Source: Branchiostoma floridae
Lineage: Eukaryota; Chordata; Leptocardii; Amphioxiformes; Branchiostomatidae
DNA length: 64,000 nucleotides
NCBI RefSeq assembly: GCF_000003815.2
Contig: NC_049980.1
Span: 662,094-726,093 of the forward strand
Direction of reading: 5' to 3'
Below the pieces are notes generated by a model. The model was not told where the DNA came from, did not search any database, and saw nothing but the letters and a program-made list of their open reading frames with translations. How positions within the stretch are numbered: the first letter of the stretch is position 1; every line of letters begins with the position of its first letter. A program made the translations under genes and the position numbers. Positions 38,136 to 50,690 of this stretch are shown piece by piece.

Positions 38136-41100
38136 ATGCAGGGGTTAAGATGCAGTATCGTGTTTCTTGTGGTGATCCTGGTATCCCAGAAGTCCACAGC
38201 GGTCAGATCAAGTAATGGCGTCCCGTTCCGCCCCAAGTTTCCCAGGGTGCACCACGACATCCAGCAGGGTCAGGACTACGGAGACCCTCTATTCCTTACT
38301 TCTTATTTGGAGCAGGGCATGGCACAGAAAGGTGGGTCAAGGGTCAAGTATTAAGGATCATGGGAGTAGAGGTCAGACTTAGTACCGTGCACTGGGAAAT
38401 GTATGTCAAGGGTCAGAGGTAAAGGAGCATGGCACAGAAAGGTGGGCCAAGGGTGTAGAAGTCAGACTTAGCGCCGCGAACTTAGAGGTTAAAGGTCACG
38501 ACATTGGAAAATATATGTCAAAGGGCAGATGTAAGGGGTCAGGTGTAAAGAGTCAGAAGTAAAGGATCAGAGGTAAAGAATCAGAGGTGAAGGGTCAGAG
38601 GTAAAGGATCAGAGATAAATGGTCAGTGAAAGGTTTGTCAAGAGTCAAACAAATGCCATATCATTTTTGTAACATTTCATTTCCGTTAAGTTTACCATGT
38701 GTATCTCTTATCATATGATTGCCTTATCATGTGTCTTATCATATGTCTTTGCACACAGCCCAAACGCTGAGTGAGGTACACCTTCCTGGCACATCAGTCA
38801 AAAGCTACTCAGGCTACCTGACTGTCAACAAAGCCTACAACAGTAACCTGTTCTTCTGGTTCTTCCCTGCACTGGTCAGCAACAAAACCTACAACAGTAA
38901 CAAAACCTACAGCGGTAACAAAACCTACAAAAGTTACAAAACCTACAGCAGTAACCTGTTCTTCTGGATCTTCCCTGCAATGATCAGTGACAAAACCTAC
39001 AACACTAAAAAAAAACCTACAGCAGTAACAAAACCTACAAAAGTAACAACACCTAAAGTTATCAAGTAACGAAACCTACAGCAGTTCTTCTGGTTCTTCC
39101 CTGCACTGGTTAGAAGCAAAACCTACAACACTAACAAAATCTACAGCAGTATCAAAACCTACAAAAGTAACAAAACCTACAAGCTCGAAGTAACGAAACC
39201 TACAGCAGTAATTTTTGCTTCTGGTTCTTCCTTGCACTGGTCATTAACAAAACCTACAACACTAACAAAACCTACAATTTTAAAGTACCGAAGCCAACAA
39301 CAGTGAATTTTTTTCTGGATCTTACTTGCACTAATCAGTCACGATGTGTTCTATGAATTCCTGGTTCTTTTTGTATCTCCATTTGCTTCATTTTCCTAAA
39401 AAGGATGATGGTGTTATAAGGGCTTTTTTGTGTACGGTTTAAACTTTTGACTATGTACCTGTTGGATGTTCCTCCAGACCGACCCAGATAACGCCCCGTT
39501 ACTCCTGTTCCTCGAGGGTGGTCCGGGTGCAACAGCCATGTACGGAATCTTCACGGAGACTGGGCCATTCTACATCACAGAGGATTCTCAGTGTGAGTTG
39601 GTGTTTTAAAGACTATTAGGAACTTAAGATGTGGGAACCGTTTAGATGTGACGGTCTGTTCGAACGGTAATATAATCAGCTGCTGCCGCGTCATGTCCCT
39701 GTGAAGCTGGTGTGTTACATCGAATGGCGGTTATACCAGATATATAGATACAGAGGCTTGTGTGTTACGCCGAACGGCTGATATACTGTCTATATAGGCA
39801 CAGGTAAAGAAGCTGTTGTGTTACACTGAAGGGCGGTTATACTGGCTATATAGACACATATGCAGATATCTAGATCACCTCAGTGTGCTGCCATATGATA
39901 ACTGACAACTCAGCTGATAGGCTGAGGTCTCGGACTTTTTTTAGAAATAAGATGAGCTTCTGTGCTTGGTTAGTATGTATTTCAAAACAACAGTAACTTT
40001 GTTTTTCAGTGACGAGTCAAAACGTGACCTGGATTTCTGCCTACTCCATGCTGTACTTTGACAGCCCTGTAAGTACCTCAAAGCTACTCAAAAACAAACA
40101 AACAAACAAAAACATGTAAACAGTAAACAATAACAGTGGTTAGGTTCATTATCCACTGTGCACTGCATGTTGTGTATAAACAACCTTTTAAGTAATATAA
40201 GGCTGCTCACAAACAAACAAACAAGACAAACAACACTAACAATAAATATAGCCATAAACAACAGTTGCTTAGTTTTTTCCATGCCTTTTCACAAACATTG
40301 GCGACTAGAAACTCGCACATTTGGGTGCTTTATATCATGGTATGTATCTATTTAAACTAATAATTCTTACGTGAAATTTCAAAAAGACTGCTTTGTCATT
40401 TGCAGGTTGGAACAGGATTCAGTTTCACCAAGTCTGATGCTGGATTCTCAACAACCCAGGAAGAAATAGCTGACAACCTCTACAAGTAACAAAAACGTTG
40501 CATCCAAAAAGAAAAAAAAGTGTATATTTGGAGGGAGGGAAAAGTACTGTGAGATCATTGGAAAATAAAGTTTCCACTCTCCTACACAGAGACATCCAAC
40601 GGCGCTAGCAAATCGCCGCATTTCTGTACTCTGCTATCTCAACCGTCATGATCAGCTCCTGTGGCCGTCGCCAGCTGTCAGTCAATCAGAGAAGTTTCAG
40701 TTTTCAGAAACCTTGCATATATAAGGGTAAGCTCATTAATATTTATAAGCAGGGCGGTCAGTAACTGTTGGTGACAGTTGAGGTAGCAGAGTACAGGCAG
40801 GCGGTTGTTTACTAACGCCATTGGATGTCTCTGCGTAGGAGAATGAAAGATTCATTATTCTGTAAAATTCTGATTGAGATGTTTCCACCTCACAGTGCGT
40901 TGCTGCAGTTTTACCAAATCTATCCAGATTTCCAGGAGAGGGATTTCTATGTCACAGGAGTGGTAAGGCTGATGTGAACCTTTACACTCTCTGTGATATT
41001 CTCTGTGACTCCTTCAATATCTAAAGGGATCTAAAACTCAGGAAGATGATCTTATTTTAACAATCAGCCTACGTTTTTAAGAATTTCACCTTTGGTAGAA

Positions 41101-44100
41101 TACGCACCAAGAAGTCCAATTGATCAAAGAACATATCATTAACAAGACGAGTTTTTAACATCGCCCCTCAAATTGGTTTTGTGAGCTAACTTTTGTCAGG
41201 CCTTGTCAGAAACATTGTATGAATAACGTGTTTGGATTAATTCTCCACATGAACAATGGAGTAAGTTGTTTTTTCTCCACAATGAACAAAGTAAATTAAC
41301 CCATAATGAAAAATTGGGACGAGAAATAATGCATAGATCTGTCCTTAAGAATTCAATCCGAACAAAGATTTAGATGTTGATACTATTTTTCAACTACAGT
41401 CACCAATTATTTTTCAAACTACCGTTTCACAACGCTATCATCTTCTTTTAAAGATTAAAATTGAAACTTGCTACCTTGCTAGCTATCGTGCTACAATAAA
41501 AAGTCAATTGTAAAAAAAATTCATCATTTGTACTTTCCCAGTCGTATGCAGGTAAGTATGTCCCAGCACTGAGCTACAAGATCCACATGGAGAACCCAAC
41601 AGCCAAGTTCAAGATCAACTTCAAAGGCATGGCCATCGGGGACGGATGGTGTGACCCTATAAATGTACGTAACACCCGATTGTATCAACTTGATATAACG
41701 TCAGTTACGTCTAGGGGTAGGTACAGGTAGGTAGAGAAAATTCTGGTCCAGGTCCAGTTCAGGTCCAGAGGTTCAGGTCCAGGTCCGGACTGAACCTGGA
41801 CCTGATTCAGTATGTGAAAACGTGTGAATAGACGGTGCTCAAAACAACGGTCCATTTCGGTACCATTATTTTTATCTATAAAATTTTCTCTACTTCGCTC
41901 GTTATTTTCCCCGACCGGTAAGCCCCGAAACGCGTGAATGCCTGATCATACGAGGGGCGTGCAATAAGTAATGGTCCTGACCCACTTCCAGTTGTCTGAT
42001 CTAAATGAAATTTTGTATGTGTAATAATTCATATCTCTATGGGTTATGTTGCAAAAGACAGCTCTGAACTAATTGTGGTTTCTGATTTACTGGTGTTTGA
42101 ACTTAGTCAGGTGCGAAATGGACCAGGTGTGAAATGGAACCAGTTGAGTGTCGCGCAGTGATCCGGTTTTTGTATTTGAAAGGACGCACACCAAAGAAGA
42201 CTTTTGATGAAATAAATGAAACTTATGGTGATGATGCCCCATCATATGACCTTGTAAAACGCTGGCATCCTGAATTCAAACGTGGCTGGAAGTCTGTGGA
42301 AACAGCTCCCAGACCTGGTCGTCCCTCTTGTGCCATTGATGAGGCATCAGTTGGAGGACCAACCTGGGGTGTCCTACAAAATCGGTGTCCAGAGCTGCAT
42401 CAAACGATGGGAGAAATGCATAACTCTGGGTGATTCCTATGAAGAGAAAGACTAATAACTGTGCCAAGTTTCATTAATCTCCTGCTATGGGAAATGGGTC
42501 AGGACCATTACTAATTGCACGCCCCTCGTATAATCTGTTCATTTTCCAATAGGTCCAACATCCGGTCCAACAATTTCTTTTTCAGGTCAAGTTTTTCTGG
42601 ACCGGTCCAATAAGAAAAAACGGTCTTGTAACGGTACATCGTACTGGTACCTATCCCTAGTTATGTCAGTATCAATGTCAATATGCAAGCATGCTTCATG
42701 TTGTTGCAGTGTGTTTTACCTAACAACATTTTTCTGTCCTTTTGCCGCATGACCCACGTGACCCGGGAAACATGTATTATTTATTATTATTTCTTTTATG
42801 TCCGAATAAAGAAATAATCAATGATTTTACACACTAACGAATTCGAAGAATTGATAATGAATAATTGATAATCAATAATTTAAAATCATTAGTTGACTAT
42901 CACTAGTTTATAATCAGTAACTAATCATCATTAAATAATCAATAAACAGATGATTTTTATATCTCCCAGCAAAATGCCGCAGTTACGTATACAAGCCTTC
43001 CTGCTCAGCACACTGGGATTGTGATGAGTTTGATAATTAATAGTTGATAAATCAACGCCAGCCTTCTTGACATGCATCTTGTAGGTTAAAAACAAATATT
43101 ATTCACTGAAATCTTCAATAACGATTTTGTAGTAATCAGACGCGGATTGATCTCAGTTTATTTTAGATATTTATAACCGATAATCAGTAATTTCTTTTGT
43201 TCTCCCCAGCAATTCCATGCCTTTCCAGACTTCCTGTACAACACAGGGTTGTGCAATCACAATCAGGCTTTCCAGGTCGGGGCGACCGTGAACTTGATGG
43301 AGACACAGATCAGCCAAAAACTGTACGTAGAAGCATATAAGGTGAGCATGAACATGGATACCAGGTCTTGAAGTTCAAGATCAACTTCCACGTCATGGCC
43401 AACGGGATGGGCTGTGTGTTATCATGGCCTGTCTCCCTCTGTTGCCAGGAAATAATCTCGCACAGACACACGTGTGACAGAACCACGTTGTATTCACTCT
43501 GAGTCCCCCTAACCAGACTCAAGACAAACTAAGCTGACGCCTGCAGTTCCAAGAAAGCCACCAGATGGCCCAAACCAACACCACCAACTCTCGATCTCAA
43601 GAGCTATCTACTACTTAAAAATTATAAAAATGGCATGTCCAGAACTCCAGATATCAAACCCATGAATTTTAGCTGTAGTGCAGTAACAAGCCACTAGGGG
43701 GCCAAAAAACGAATCGTTTCCAGGTCTCATCAAGGCCTACCCACATAAAACAAAAGTTAATACAATCCATTCAGGCATTCATCTGCCCCTCTCCCCAAAA
43801 ACACAGACACACGCTACCCAAACATAACCTTCTCGGTGAAGGTCATAGATATTGATTAGTTGTTGATTTTCTGAATGCTTTAGTTGAAGAGATTCATTAG
43901 TTTCGTATGTTCACAGTTAATAGGATTTTTTCATAGCCATCGAAAATTTGGAGGTACGTGTACTTATCTTTAAGTTAATACAGTCACTGATTCATGAAAA
44001 ATTCCTATTAACTGAATGCTTTAGACATTTGATGCCCTCATCGCCGGTTCCCAGACTCCCTACCCTACTTACTTCTACAACATCACCGGTGGAACCAACT

Positions 44101-45321
44101 ACTACAACTACCTCAGGACTGTGGTAAGTCAACTCACAGATGTCTTAGATTTTGTCCTATATCTTTAAGACACAAGTTATTCAAGTCTTAGATTGGTTAC
44201 TTTTAACATTTGTTTATTCATGATCGGTCACCGGTTGTGTACGTGTGTGAACAAAATCACTTCTTAGACAAGTATAATTCAAATATAATTCAATCTCTAC
44301 AACTAGATAAAAATGGAGATTTACTTCCGGACGTTTTGAGTGACATCCATCACTCTTCTTCAGCGTCACTGGAATGAACTGGCAAAAACAATTCAATACA
44401 AGTTCATCTAACTAGAAAAAACAGTTGAACATGCATATGTACGGATCGCAAACCAAAGTCAAATGTGAGTTTTCACCGTCGATGTTACAATTCGTACATG
44501 TGAAGTTGTGCAAACATTTACGGAGGTACATTTTCTGTCCCTTTATTTGATACTCAATAATTGACCATAATAATTAAGGGTTAATGACCCGCTACGAGGT
44601 GTATATGGTGTCATAACGCATGATCCTTTTTATAACCACCGAATAAAACCACCGAGTGAGCGAAGCGTCATAACCAAAATGGCAATCTTCTGATTGGTCC
44701 ACGGTGCCTGGCTATATGATAATTATCAATCAATAAATGCCTCTCAAAAATTGACTATATGATTTGATTAATGATTGATAACTATTGATTTTTGTGCGGC
44801 ACACTCTTTGTTGAGCCAAAACAAATTTCAGTTTTCACCATGTTTGTTGTCCCTGCTGTAGGAGCCACCAGAGCAGGAGTACTTCTGGACGTACCTGGCC
44901 AAACCGGAGGTTAGGAAAGCCATCCATGCAGGGAACCTGACCCTCCACGATGGGGCAGACGTGCATCAGCATCTTCTGACTGACTTCATGCAGTCTGTCG
45001 CGCCCTGGATAATCACCATCATGGATAACAACTACAAGGTAATAAATCTAGTGTATCTTGTGTATGTGCGAGTATGTATGTGTGTGTGAGTGTGTGTGTG
45101 TGTATGTGTGTATGTATGTGTGTGTGAGTGTGTGTGACTGTGTGTGTGTGTGTATGTGTGTGTATTTGTCTGTGTGTGTGTGTTTATGTGTATATATACT
45201 GTGTGTGTGATAGAGAGATAGAGAATGTGTGTGTGTGAGTGCGTGTGTGTATGTGTCTGTGTGTGTGTGTGTGTTTGTGTGTGAGTGTGTGTGTGTGACT
45301 GTGAGTGTGCCAATGTGTGTA

Positions 45322-45373
<52 letters not shown>

Positions 45374-47811
45374 TGTGTGTATGTGTGTGTGTGTGAGAGA
45401 GTGTGTGTGTGTGTGTCTGTCTGTCTGTCTTTTTGTTTATGTCTGTTTGTGTATCCTTATATTGGTTGTCATCATAACTTTGGAACTTCTGGAAGGGAAG
45501 AGGAAGGTCAAGATAAACTTTGTCAAACTTCGTGTGACTGTGTATGTGTGTGTGTGTGTGTTGGTGATAGAGACACTGTGTGTGTGTGAGAGAGAGAGAG
45601 GGTGTGTGTCTGTGTGACTGTGTGTGACCTTTTGACAGTCACGGTGTTACCTCTCTGAGGATGAACTGAACTGAAAAGCAAACTGCAAACTTTAACCCTC
45701 AAACCATCGTAGCTTTTTTGTGACGTAGATTACCGTATGGGGTCAAAACTGACCCCAAAACGTTTTGTACAATTACAGTGACTCTTTTTGTGATTTGTAT
45801 ATATGTATAGTTTCATTGATCTATGTGGAACAGTCTGACTTGATTAGGTGAGAATACTTCTAGCTCATTATCATAATTTATGCACAAGATCTTGAGGACC
45901 ACATTTTGCACCAACGCTATTCAGACCGGGAAGGAGGCTTTTGATGCCTGTACCAACTTCAATGCCATATAGCGCCCAAATGGCTTATGCTAGGGCCACC
46001 AAACTTGGTAACTTTTTAGAAAATGTTAATAGCAAAAATTTTCAGTGAACAAAGTATATTCATCATTTTTCACGGTGCCATGGCAACGGAATTCTGACAG
46101 ACATATTTATTACGAAATTTTCTAATTTTGTATAAAACATTTAAGTTTTAAGGTTTTCTTGGCAAATAACAGTTGCTTATCGCATCTTATAAAATTCAAC
46201 GTAAATTTCATGACTCAATATTCATAATTTATGCTAATTTGATGACGTCATCAGTCAAAATCCAAGATGGCGGCCGATATTACCTAGATGACGTCATAAT
46301 GTCGTCATATTACATGATAATGGCACGAACTTTGTTACAATAATTTTGGCTTGCATGTACATCATTCTCTGAAAATTTCGTGATCCTACAATAAGTAGTT
46401 TAGGTGTGGGTCACAAAAGTTCGTTTAAAAAAATGCTGGGGTCAGTTTTGACCCCCCTGGACAATGCATAAACTTTCTAGGATAACTTTATCAACAATGA
46501 GCCAACCTCGGTAAAAACGTATAAGAAGTTATAGGACATATATACAAACTCCTGGAAGGAAATTTGTTTTCAATCAGAAATGCCATAATGGCACGCATTG
46601 GTATACGCCTGGGGTCAGTTTTGACCCCATACGGCGGTTTGAGGGTTAAGGTATTTTGTTTTACCTGGACATGCCCTGATCTTGTTTTGTAGGTATTGAT
46701 GTACAATGGGCAGCTGGACGTGATTGTAGCTGGGGTACTGACTGAAGCCTTCCTCCAACGACTCCCCTGGTCCAAGCTGGAGAAGTACCAAGCGGCTGAC
46801 AGGACGGTGTGGAAAATTAACCCGTCAGACACTGAGGTGGCCGGCTTCGCCCTACAGGTGGACAACTTCTATCAGGTGAGACTTTGGAGTAAAATTTAGG
46901 CAATAAGCCCTTTCACAGAGGTTACCACGCGCGCGCAGGGAGAGGAACTCTGGGTAACATGTCAAAGTTGAAGGCCCTCAGATGTTAACAGTCTCGTCTC
47001 TACCATTGTTTGCATTTGTATAATGTTCAATGTGCGGAACGTAATGGCGCCTGGAAAATGGCGGAATGTTTACGTTCCGGGACCTTCAACTTCGACATAT
47101 TACCCACAGTTCCTCTCACCTGCGCATGCGTGGTAACCTCTGTGAAAGGGCTTATAGAAGATTGTGGAAAGTTAATATGATTAACCCTTCAGACACAGAG
47201 GTGGCCACGTTTTTCCGAAAGGTAGATAATGTCTACCAGGTGGTCTAGAGACTTTGTAAAATTAAAATAGAACATTGTGGAAAGTTACTATACTATGATT
47301 ATCCCTTCACACATAAAGATGGCTGGCTTTGTCCGGGAGGTGGGTAATTTCTACCTTGTGAGAATTTGAAAGGGAATAAAGAAAAATGAGAAGTAGGATT
47401 AAAATCAACCCTTGAAAGGCATAGGACCAAAATATCTTGATTCTTTAAGGAGGTCAGAAATTTTGACCAGATAAAATGAATATACTTAAAATAAGATGTA
47501 ATATTTTGGTATAAAGATGGACATGAAAGATTAGAAATAAGATATGTTCTGCACTAACTCAGAATCCACAAAGAAACAGAACTCTGAAATTTCTAAACTG
47601 CCAGTATAGGTTTACTGTTATATTGTTTTATCATTGCATGAGTAATATTCATATCACTCCAAATGTCTACCTTGCATAAACTTAAAAATTTTGCTTTTGC
47701 TGTCTTCTTCAGGTGATCGTCAAGGGTGGTGGCCATATTCTTCCGTTCGACCAACCAGAGCGGGCCTTTGACATGATTGACAGATTCGTGTCTGGCAAAG
47801 GTTTTCAATGA
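38136..47811 (+). CDS. CPVL: CPVL-type serine carboxypeptidase, copy 1
   Basis: Exons: 38136-38331, 38759-38874, 39478-39592, 40010-40068, 40406-40485, 40896-40962, 41542-41664, 43210-43341, 44025-44123, 44862-45038, 46693-46875 and 47713-47811, giving 481 residues (human CPVL has 476). A signal peptide (CSIVFLVVILVSQKSTAV) directs it to the secretory/lysosomal route. Catalytic Ser is in VTGVSYAGKY, Asp in MYNGQLDVIV and His in GGGHILPFDQP. The oxyanion-region motif is LEGGPGATAMYG, and the substrate Glu of FTETGPF is present. The residue before the catalytic Ser is Val, where the family has Glu (GESYAG). The splice sites are clean and the phases agree throughout. The second exon's end is repeated in the following intron (38875-39300). 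Confidence 0.93.
38875..39300 (+). repeat. Repeat of exon-2 end sequence in CPVL copy 1 intron
   Basis: Degraded 18-base units (aacaaaacctacaacagt) with 'ctgttcttctggttcttccctgcactg' blocks spaced 108 bases apart (38845, 38953). The open frame is lost sooner than in copy 2. Confidence 0.85.
40570..40852. mobile_element. MITE, CTCCTAC(A/G)CAGAGACATCC ends, in CPVL copy 1
   Basis: The inverted ends share about 36 bases. A matching element sits at the same intron position in CPVL copy 2 (56390-56672), so it inserted before the gene duplication. Confidence 0.75.
41712..42659. mobile_element. hAT-type non-autonomous element, itself split by a mariner element
   Basis: The left end is TAGGGGTAGGTAC and the right end is its inverse GTACCTATCCCTA. 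Flanking 8-base duplications are GTTACGTC at 41704-41711 and GTTATGTC at 42660-42667. The matching intron of CPVL copy 2 has the single empty site ('gttacgtctgtatcaatg', about 57176). Without the internal insertion it is about 370 bases. It consists largely of 'caggtccagg' strings and has no transposase. A relative is at 49879-50305. Confidence 0.85.
41951..42528 (+). mobile_element. Internally deleted mariner-like element
   Basis: It has 34-base terminal inverted repeats (CGAGGGGCGTGCAATAAGTA and onward) with one mismatch, flanked by TA on both sides. The uninterrupted hAT relative at about 50190-50210 shows the empty site ('cctgatcatataatc'). A frame at 42134-42433 encodes the N-terminal helix-turn-helix part of a mariner transposase (AVIRFLYLKGRTPKKTFDEI, then DDAPSYDLVKRW and APRPGRPS). 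The catalytic DD(D/E) domain is absent, so it could move only in trans. Confidence 0.9.
43905..44015. mobile_element. Short MITE remnant with 'catcgaaaatttggaggta' end
   Basis: The inverted ends 'gttaatagga' and 'tcctattaac' surround 'atagccatcgaaaatttggaggtacg' and 'acagtcactgat', which recur at 55735-55830 and 61930-61990. It lies just upstream of exon 44025-44123. Confidence 0.55.
44576..44720. mobile_element. AATT-flanked short element with paralogous empty site
   Basis: The matching intron of CPVL copy 2 runs 'gaccataataattgccaatcaataaatg' (near 60575), while copy 1 has an extra 145 bases between AATT and AATT. The same family, inverted, occupies 10263-10684. It inserted after the gene duplication or was cleanly lost from copy 2. 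Confidence 0.75.
45060..45640. repeat. (GT)n/(GA)n microsatellite
   Basis: Long interrupted GT arrays with GA runs in a CPVL copy 1 intron, broken by a unique stretch at 45440-45530. Confidence 0.95.
45696..46645. mobile_element. piggyBac-like non-autonomous element, copy P1
   Basis: TTAA at 45692-45695 and 46646-46649 flanks a 950-base element. The ends are CCCTCAAACCATCG and CGGCGGTTTGAGGG, and there are inner repeats of 'tatggggtcaaaactgacccc'. There is no transposase. P3 (57806-58788) is the same family in reverse orientation. Confidence 0.8.
46903..47155. mobile_element. MITE with ends ATAAGCCCTTTCACAGAGGT
   Basis: The inverted terminal repeats are about 30 bases and the element is 253 bases. 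It lies between exon 46693-46875 and the relict exon copies. A second member is in CPVL copy 2 at 61433-61689 in a different intron, so these are independent insertions. Confidence 0.8.
47161..47360 (+). pseudogene. Two relict copies of CPVL exon 11 (3' half) in the last intron, copy 1
   Basis: 47161-47239 reads NPSDTEVATFFRKVDNVYQ, against NPSDTEVAGFALQVDNFYQ in the true exon, and is followed by a GT. 47272-47360 is a more decayed copy that still ends 'ctaccttgtgagaatttg', like the true donor. Both lack the first half of the exon that carries the catalytic Asp. The same pair exists in copy 2, so they predate the gene duplication. Confidence 0.8.
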
Positions 47812-48798
47812 CAGTCTGGAGGCCAATCAGAAAAGAGCTTTTAATTGATTGACAGTTTAGTAAGGCCAATGTTTCCAAACACGTGTGAAAAAGTTGATGG
47901 TAGGTTCACAAACACAGTTCCGAACCGGGGTTTGTCCGGACTTTTTGCAGGAATAAAAAATAAAAGTGTATATCAAGAAATAAACATTAATTATGCTCAT
48001 GATTAGTTATTTTATATTTGTATGTATTTACCGTGCAGTCATGCATTTTCATGCATTTTGTGTAAATATTATTCATTCCTGCAAACAGTCCTGCTGAGCA
48101 CTGGTTTGGAAATGTCACCCTAGCATCCATAAAGATTATTTTTCACGTCAGTCATCGAACGGAAACATTTATAATATACCTATAATATAAAAGCGACCAA
48201 TAAGGAATGGTGTGAAAGAGGGGTCCTGGCCCTATCACGGTGAACAAATGTTGAAAATGTACAAGTTTATAGAAACGTGTCATTCTAAGGGTAATTAGGA
48301 TACCAATATAATGGCGGGAAGGACGTCATTCTTTTTGGACCACATAATAAAAGGCTTCTTGTCAGTTTGGAGGGTCATATCAATATGATTCACATTTAGC
48401 GTAGCCAAAATTACAGTTTGATTGTCAGAAAAATTAGGCTCTGATTGACCAGGGATGCTATCGGGTCATCTGTGGTCACAGTGTTGTTTTGGTAGCATTT
48501 GTGGGTTTGTGAGGAACACAGTTCATGCAGTCATTTGCTTTTGGGGTAGGTTACTATTTAGTAATACATGAATAAGACCTTAAAGTCTTGAATGAAGGCA
48601 TGATTATTTGGCGAAGAGATGTGTTCGTCGACCTCTAATTTATGCCATGTAAGCATTTTACTTGAAAACAACAACAACAGGAATTCAGCGGAAGAACAAA
48701 AGTTACAATCAGGCTAGTTAGACAGAAGAAGGTGACCTGAAAAACATTTGCATACATATACAACTCCACACACACACGAGCGTACACACGCTGATATG

Positions 48799-48867
<69 letters not shown>

Positions 48868-49878
48868 GGTCAGGTACACACACACACGGTCAGGTACACA
48901 TAGGTACAGAAAGAAAGCAGCTGTTCTTTGTGTGTTTCTCGTTATCCACCAACTAAACCTGTCCTGAATCTAATCGCAGATACTCTCCTGGTCTTGGTTC
49001 TAGACACCTAACATTTCCCGCTCACACAATCACGACTGTTTGTGGTGTTGGACTTATCGTTTATTTCTTTGTTACTTAATCGATCTTTGACAACCTGGTA
49101 TTACAAAAATATAGGGCCAGGGTTTAATTAATAGCGGCGTTATACACGGATTCCTGGAAACCTTCTTTACACTACTCTCATCAAACATGATGAGCAGTTA
49201 GTTGTTCGTCAGCATATTGCTAGTTCATTTCTAAACCGTTGCTAATGCATATCATAATGCTTTTTACAGGGCGACACCTGTCTTGGAAGTGCTGCGGTTC
49301 CTTTCAACATCGCTAGGTGACGCTTTTGATCCATGAGAATGAATCTTTTATCATTTCCAAAGAAAACGGATTTTGAACCATACTGCAAATCGTACAACTC
49401 AGCCGCAAAATGAACAGTTACATGCCGCAGATTGCAAGAAAATATCGTGAAATCTATACTAACGTTATAGAATGTCAACGTCGATTCCACCGTCAATGAA
49501 CATTACGTGAAATTGAATAAAAATTCATCGTTCCATATACCATATTCTATGTGTTATGTCATTATTGAACCTTCCTGACTATTTGATTTTATAATAAAGT
49601 CAACTCGCTTGGGTAACATTTCTTTTATTCACATACTGGCATCATTTTTTTTAGATATATCATATGGTGTATTACTTCAAAACTAATTGAGATTTCAATT
49701 GTTGGCCTTAGCCAGGGATATTCAATGAGGAGATATGAAATGTATATGTACAAACTTAGTAAGAAATCAACCCTTTGTGGGCTTGTAACAAACTTCACAA
49801 AGATATCTAGCTATAGCTACACTTAGATTGTTAACATTCTTGTTTGTTGTTTTAAGACTATGATGAATATATTTACAT
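47812..49878. other. Spacer between the CPVL copies
   Basis: Similarity to the copy 2 3' flank fades after about 47850. An (AC)n run lies at 48804-48868. I recognise nothing else. Confidence 0.45.
48804..48868. repeat. (AC)n microsatellite
   Basis: A near-perfect CA run of about 60 bases, with shorter CA stretches up to 48900. Confidence 0.95.
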
Positions 49879-50305
49879 TAGGGATGGGTACCGGTGCAGC
49901 AAATTCAGGTCCAGGCCCGGTTCAGAGCCATAGCTTTATAGGATCAGGTCCAGGTCCGGACCTGAACCTGTACCTAATTCATTATGTGAAAACATGTGAA
50001 TGGACGATACTCAAAACAATGGTCCACAAAGAAATCTGTATTGTGTATTCGACTCCCACTGGCGTTTTAAAAATCCCAGAAGGCTAACTACCTCTGTACG
50101 ATTGACTGTAAAAGTTGATAAAAATTACTATAGAGTCTACTCTGCTCCGCTTTTGTTTTTTGCCTCGACTGGTAACCCCGAAAACGTGTGAATGCCTGAT
50201 CATATAATCAGTTCATTTTCCAAATGCTCCAACATCCGGTTCACCGAATTTTTTCAGGTCCGGTTTTCTGTACCGGTCCAATGAGAAAAAGCGGTTTTGT
50301 ACTGT
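49879..50305. mobile_element. hAT-type non-autonomous element, right end lost
   Basis: It starts TAGGGATGGGTACCGG and follows the element at 41712-42659 closely ('gtgaatgcctgatcatataatc', 'tccaacatccggt', 'accggtccaat-agaaaaa'). The right end is replaced by the 45-base minisatellite. It is the uninterrupted reference for the mariner insertion. Confidence 0.75.
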
Positions 50306-50307
50306 AT

Positions 50308-50690
50308 ACAGATGGTGACTGCTGCAGCAGTAAGGGCATGTAAAACCCTGTGCAGATGGTGACTGATGTATCTCTGTGGTCATGTAAAGCCCTGTGCAAA
50401 TGGTGCCTCTTGCTGTAGGAAGGGCATGTAAAGTTTTGTGCAGATGGGGACTCCTGCTGTAGAAAGGGCTTGTGAAGCCTTGTGTAGATTGTGACTCCTG
50501 CTGTGGGAAGGGTATGCAAAGCCCTGTGCAGATGTTGACTAATGCTGCGGGCATGCGGGAAAGGCATGTGAAGCCCTGTGCAGATGGTGGCTCCTGTTAC
50601 AGGAAGGGCATGTAAACTCCTGTGCAGATGGTAACTCCTGCTGCAGGAAGGGCACGTGAAGCCCTGTGCAGATGGTGACTGGTCAGCTTC
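50308..50690. repeat. 45-base minisatellite upstream of CPVL copy 2
   Basis: About eight units of the array at 35968-36445. It lies at the start of the duplicated unit, immediately next to an hAT remnant. Confidence 0.9.

Noticed and set aside
38875-39069. CPVL copy 1 repeat as coding extension
   Set aside because: Only one full extra unit remains, and its donor-like site is changed (ATGATCAGT), so use as an alternative exon end is unlikely.
46491-46865. 124-codon minus-strand frame
   Set aside because: Antisense of CPVL exon 11 joined to a piggyBac-like element end.
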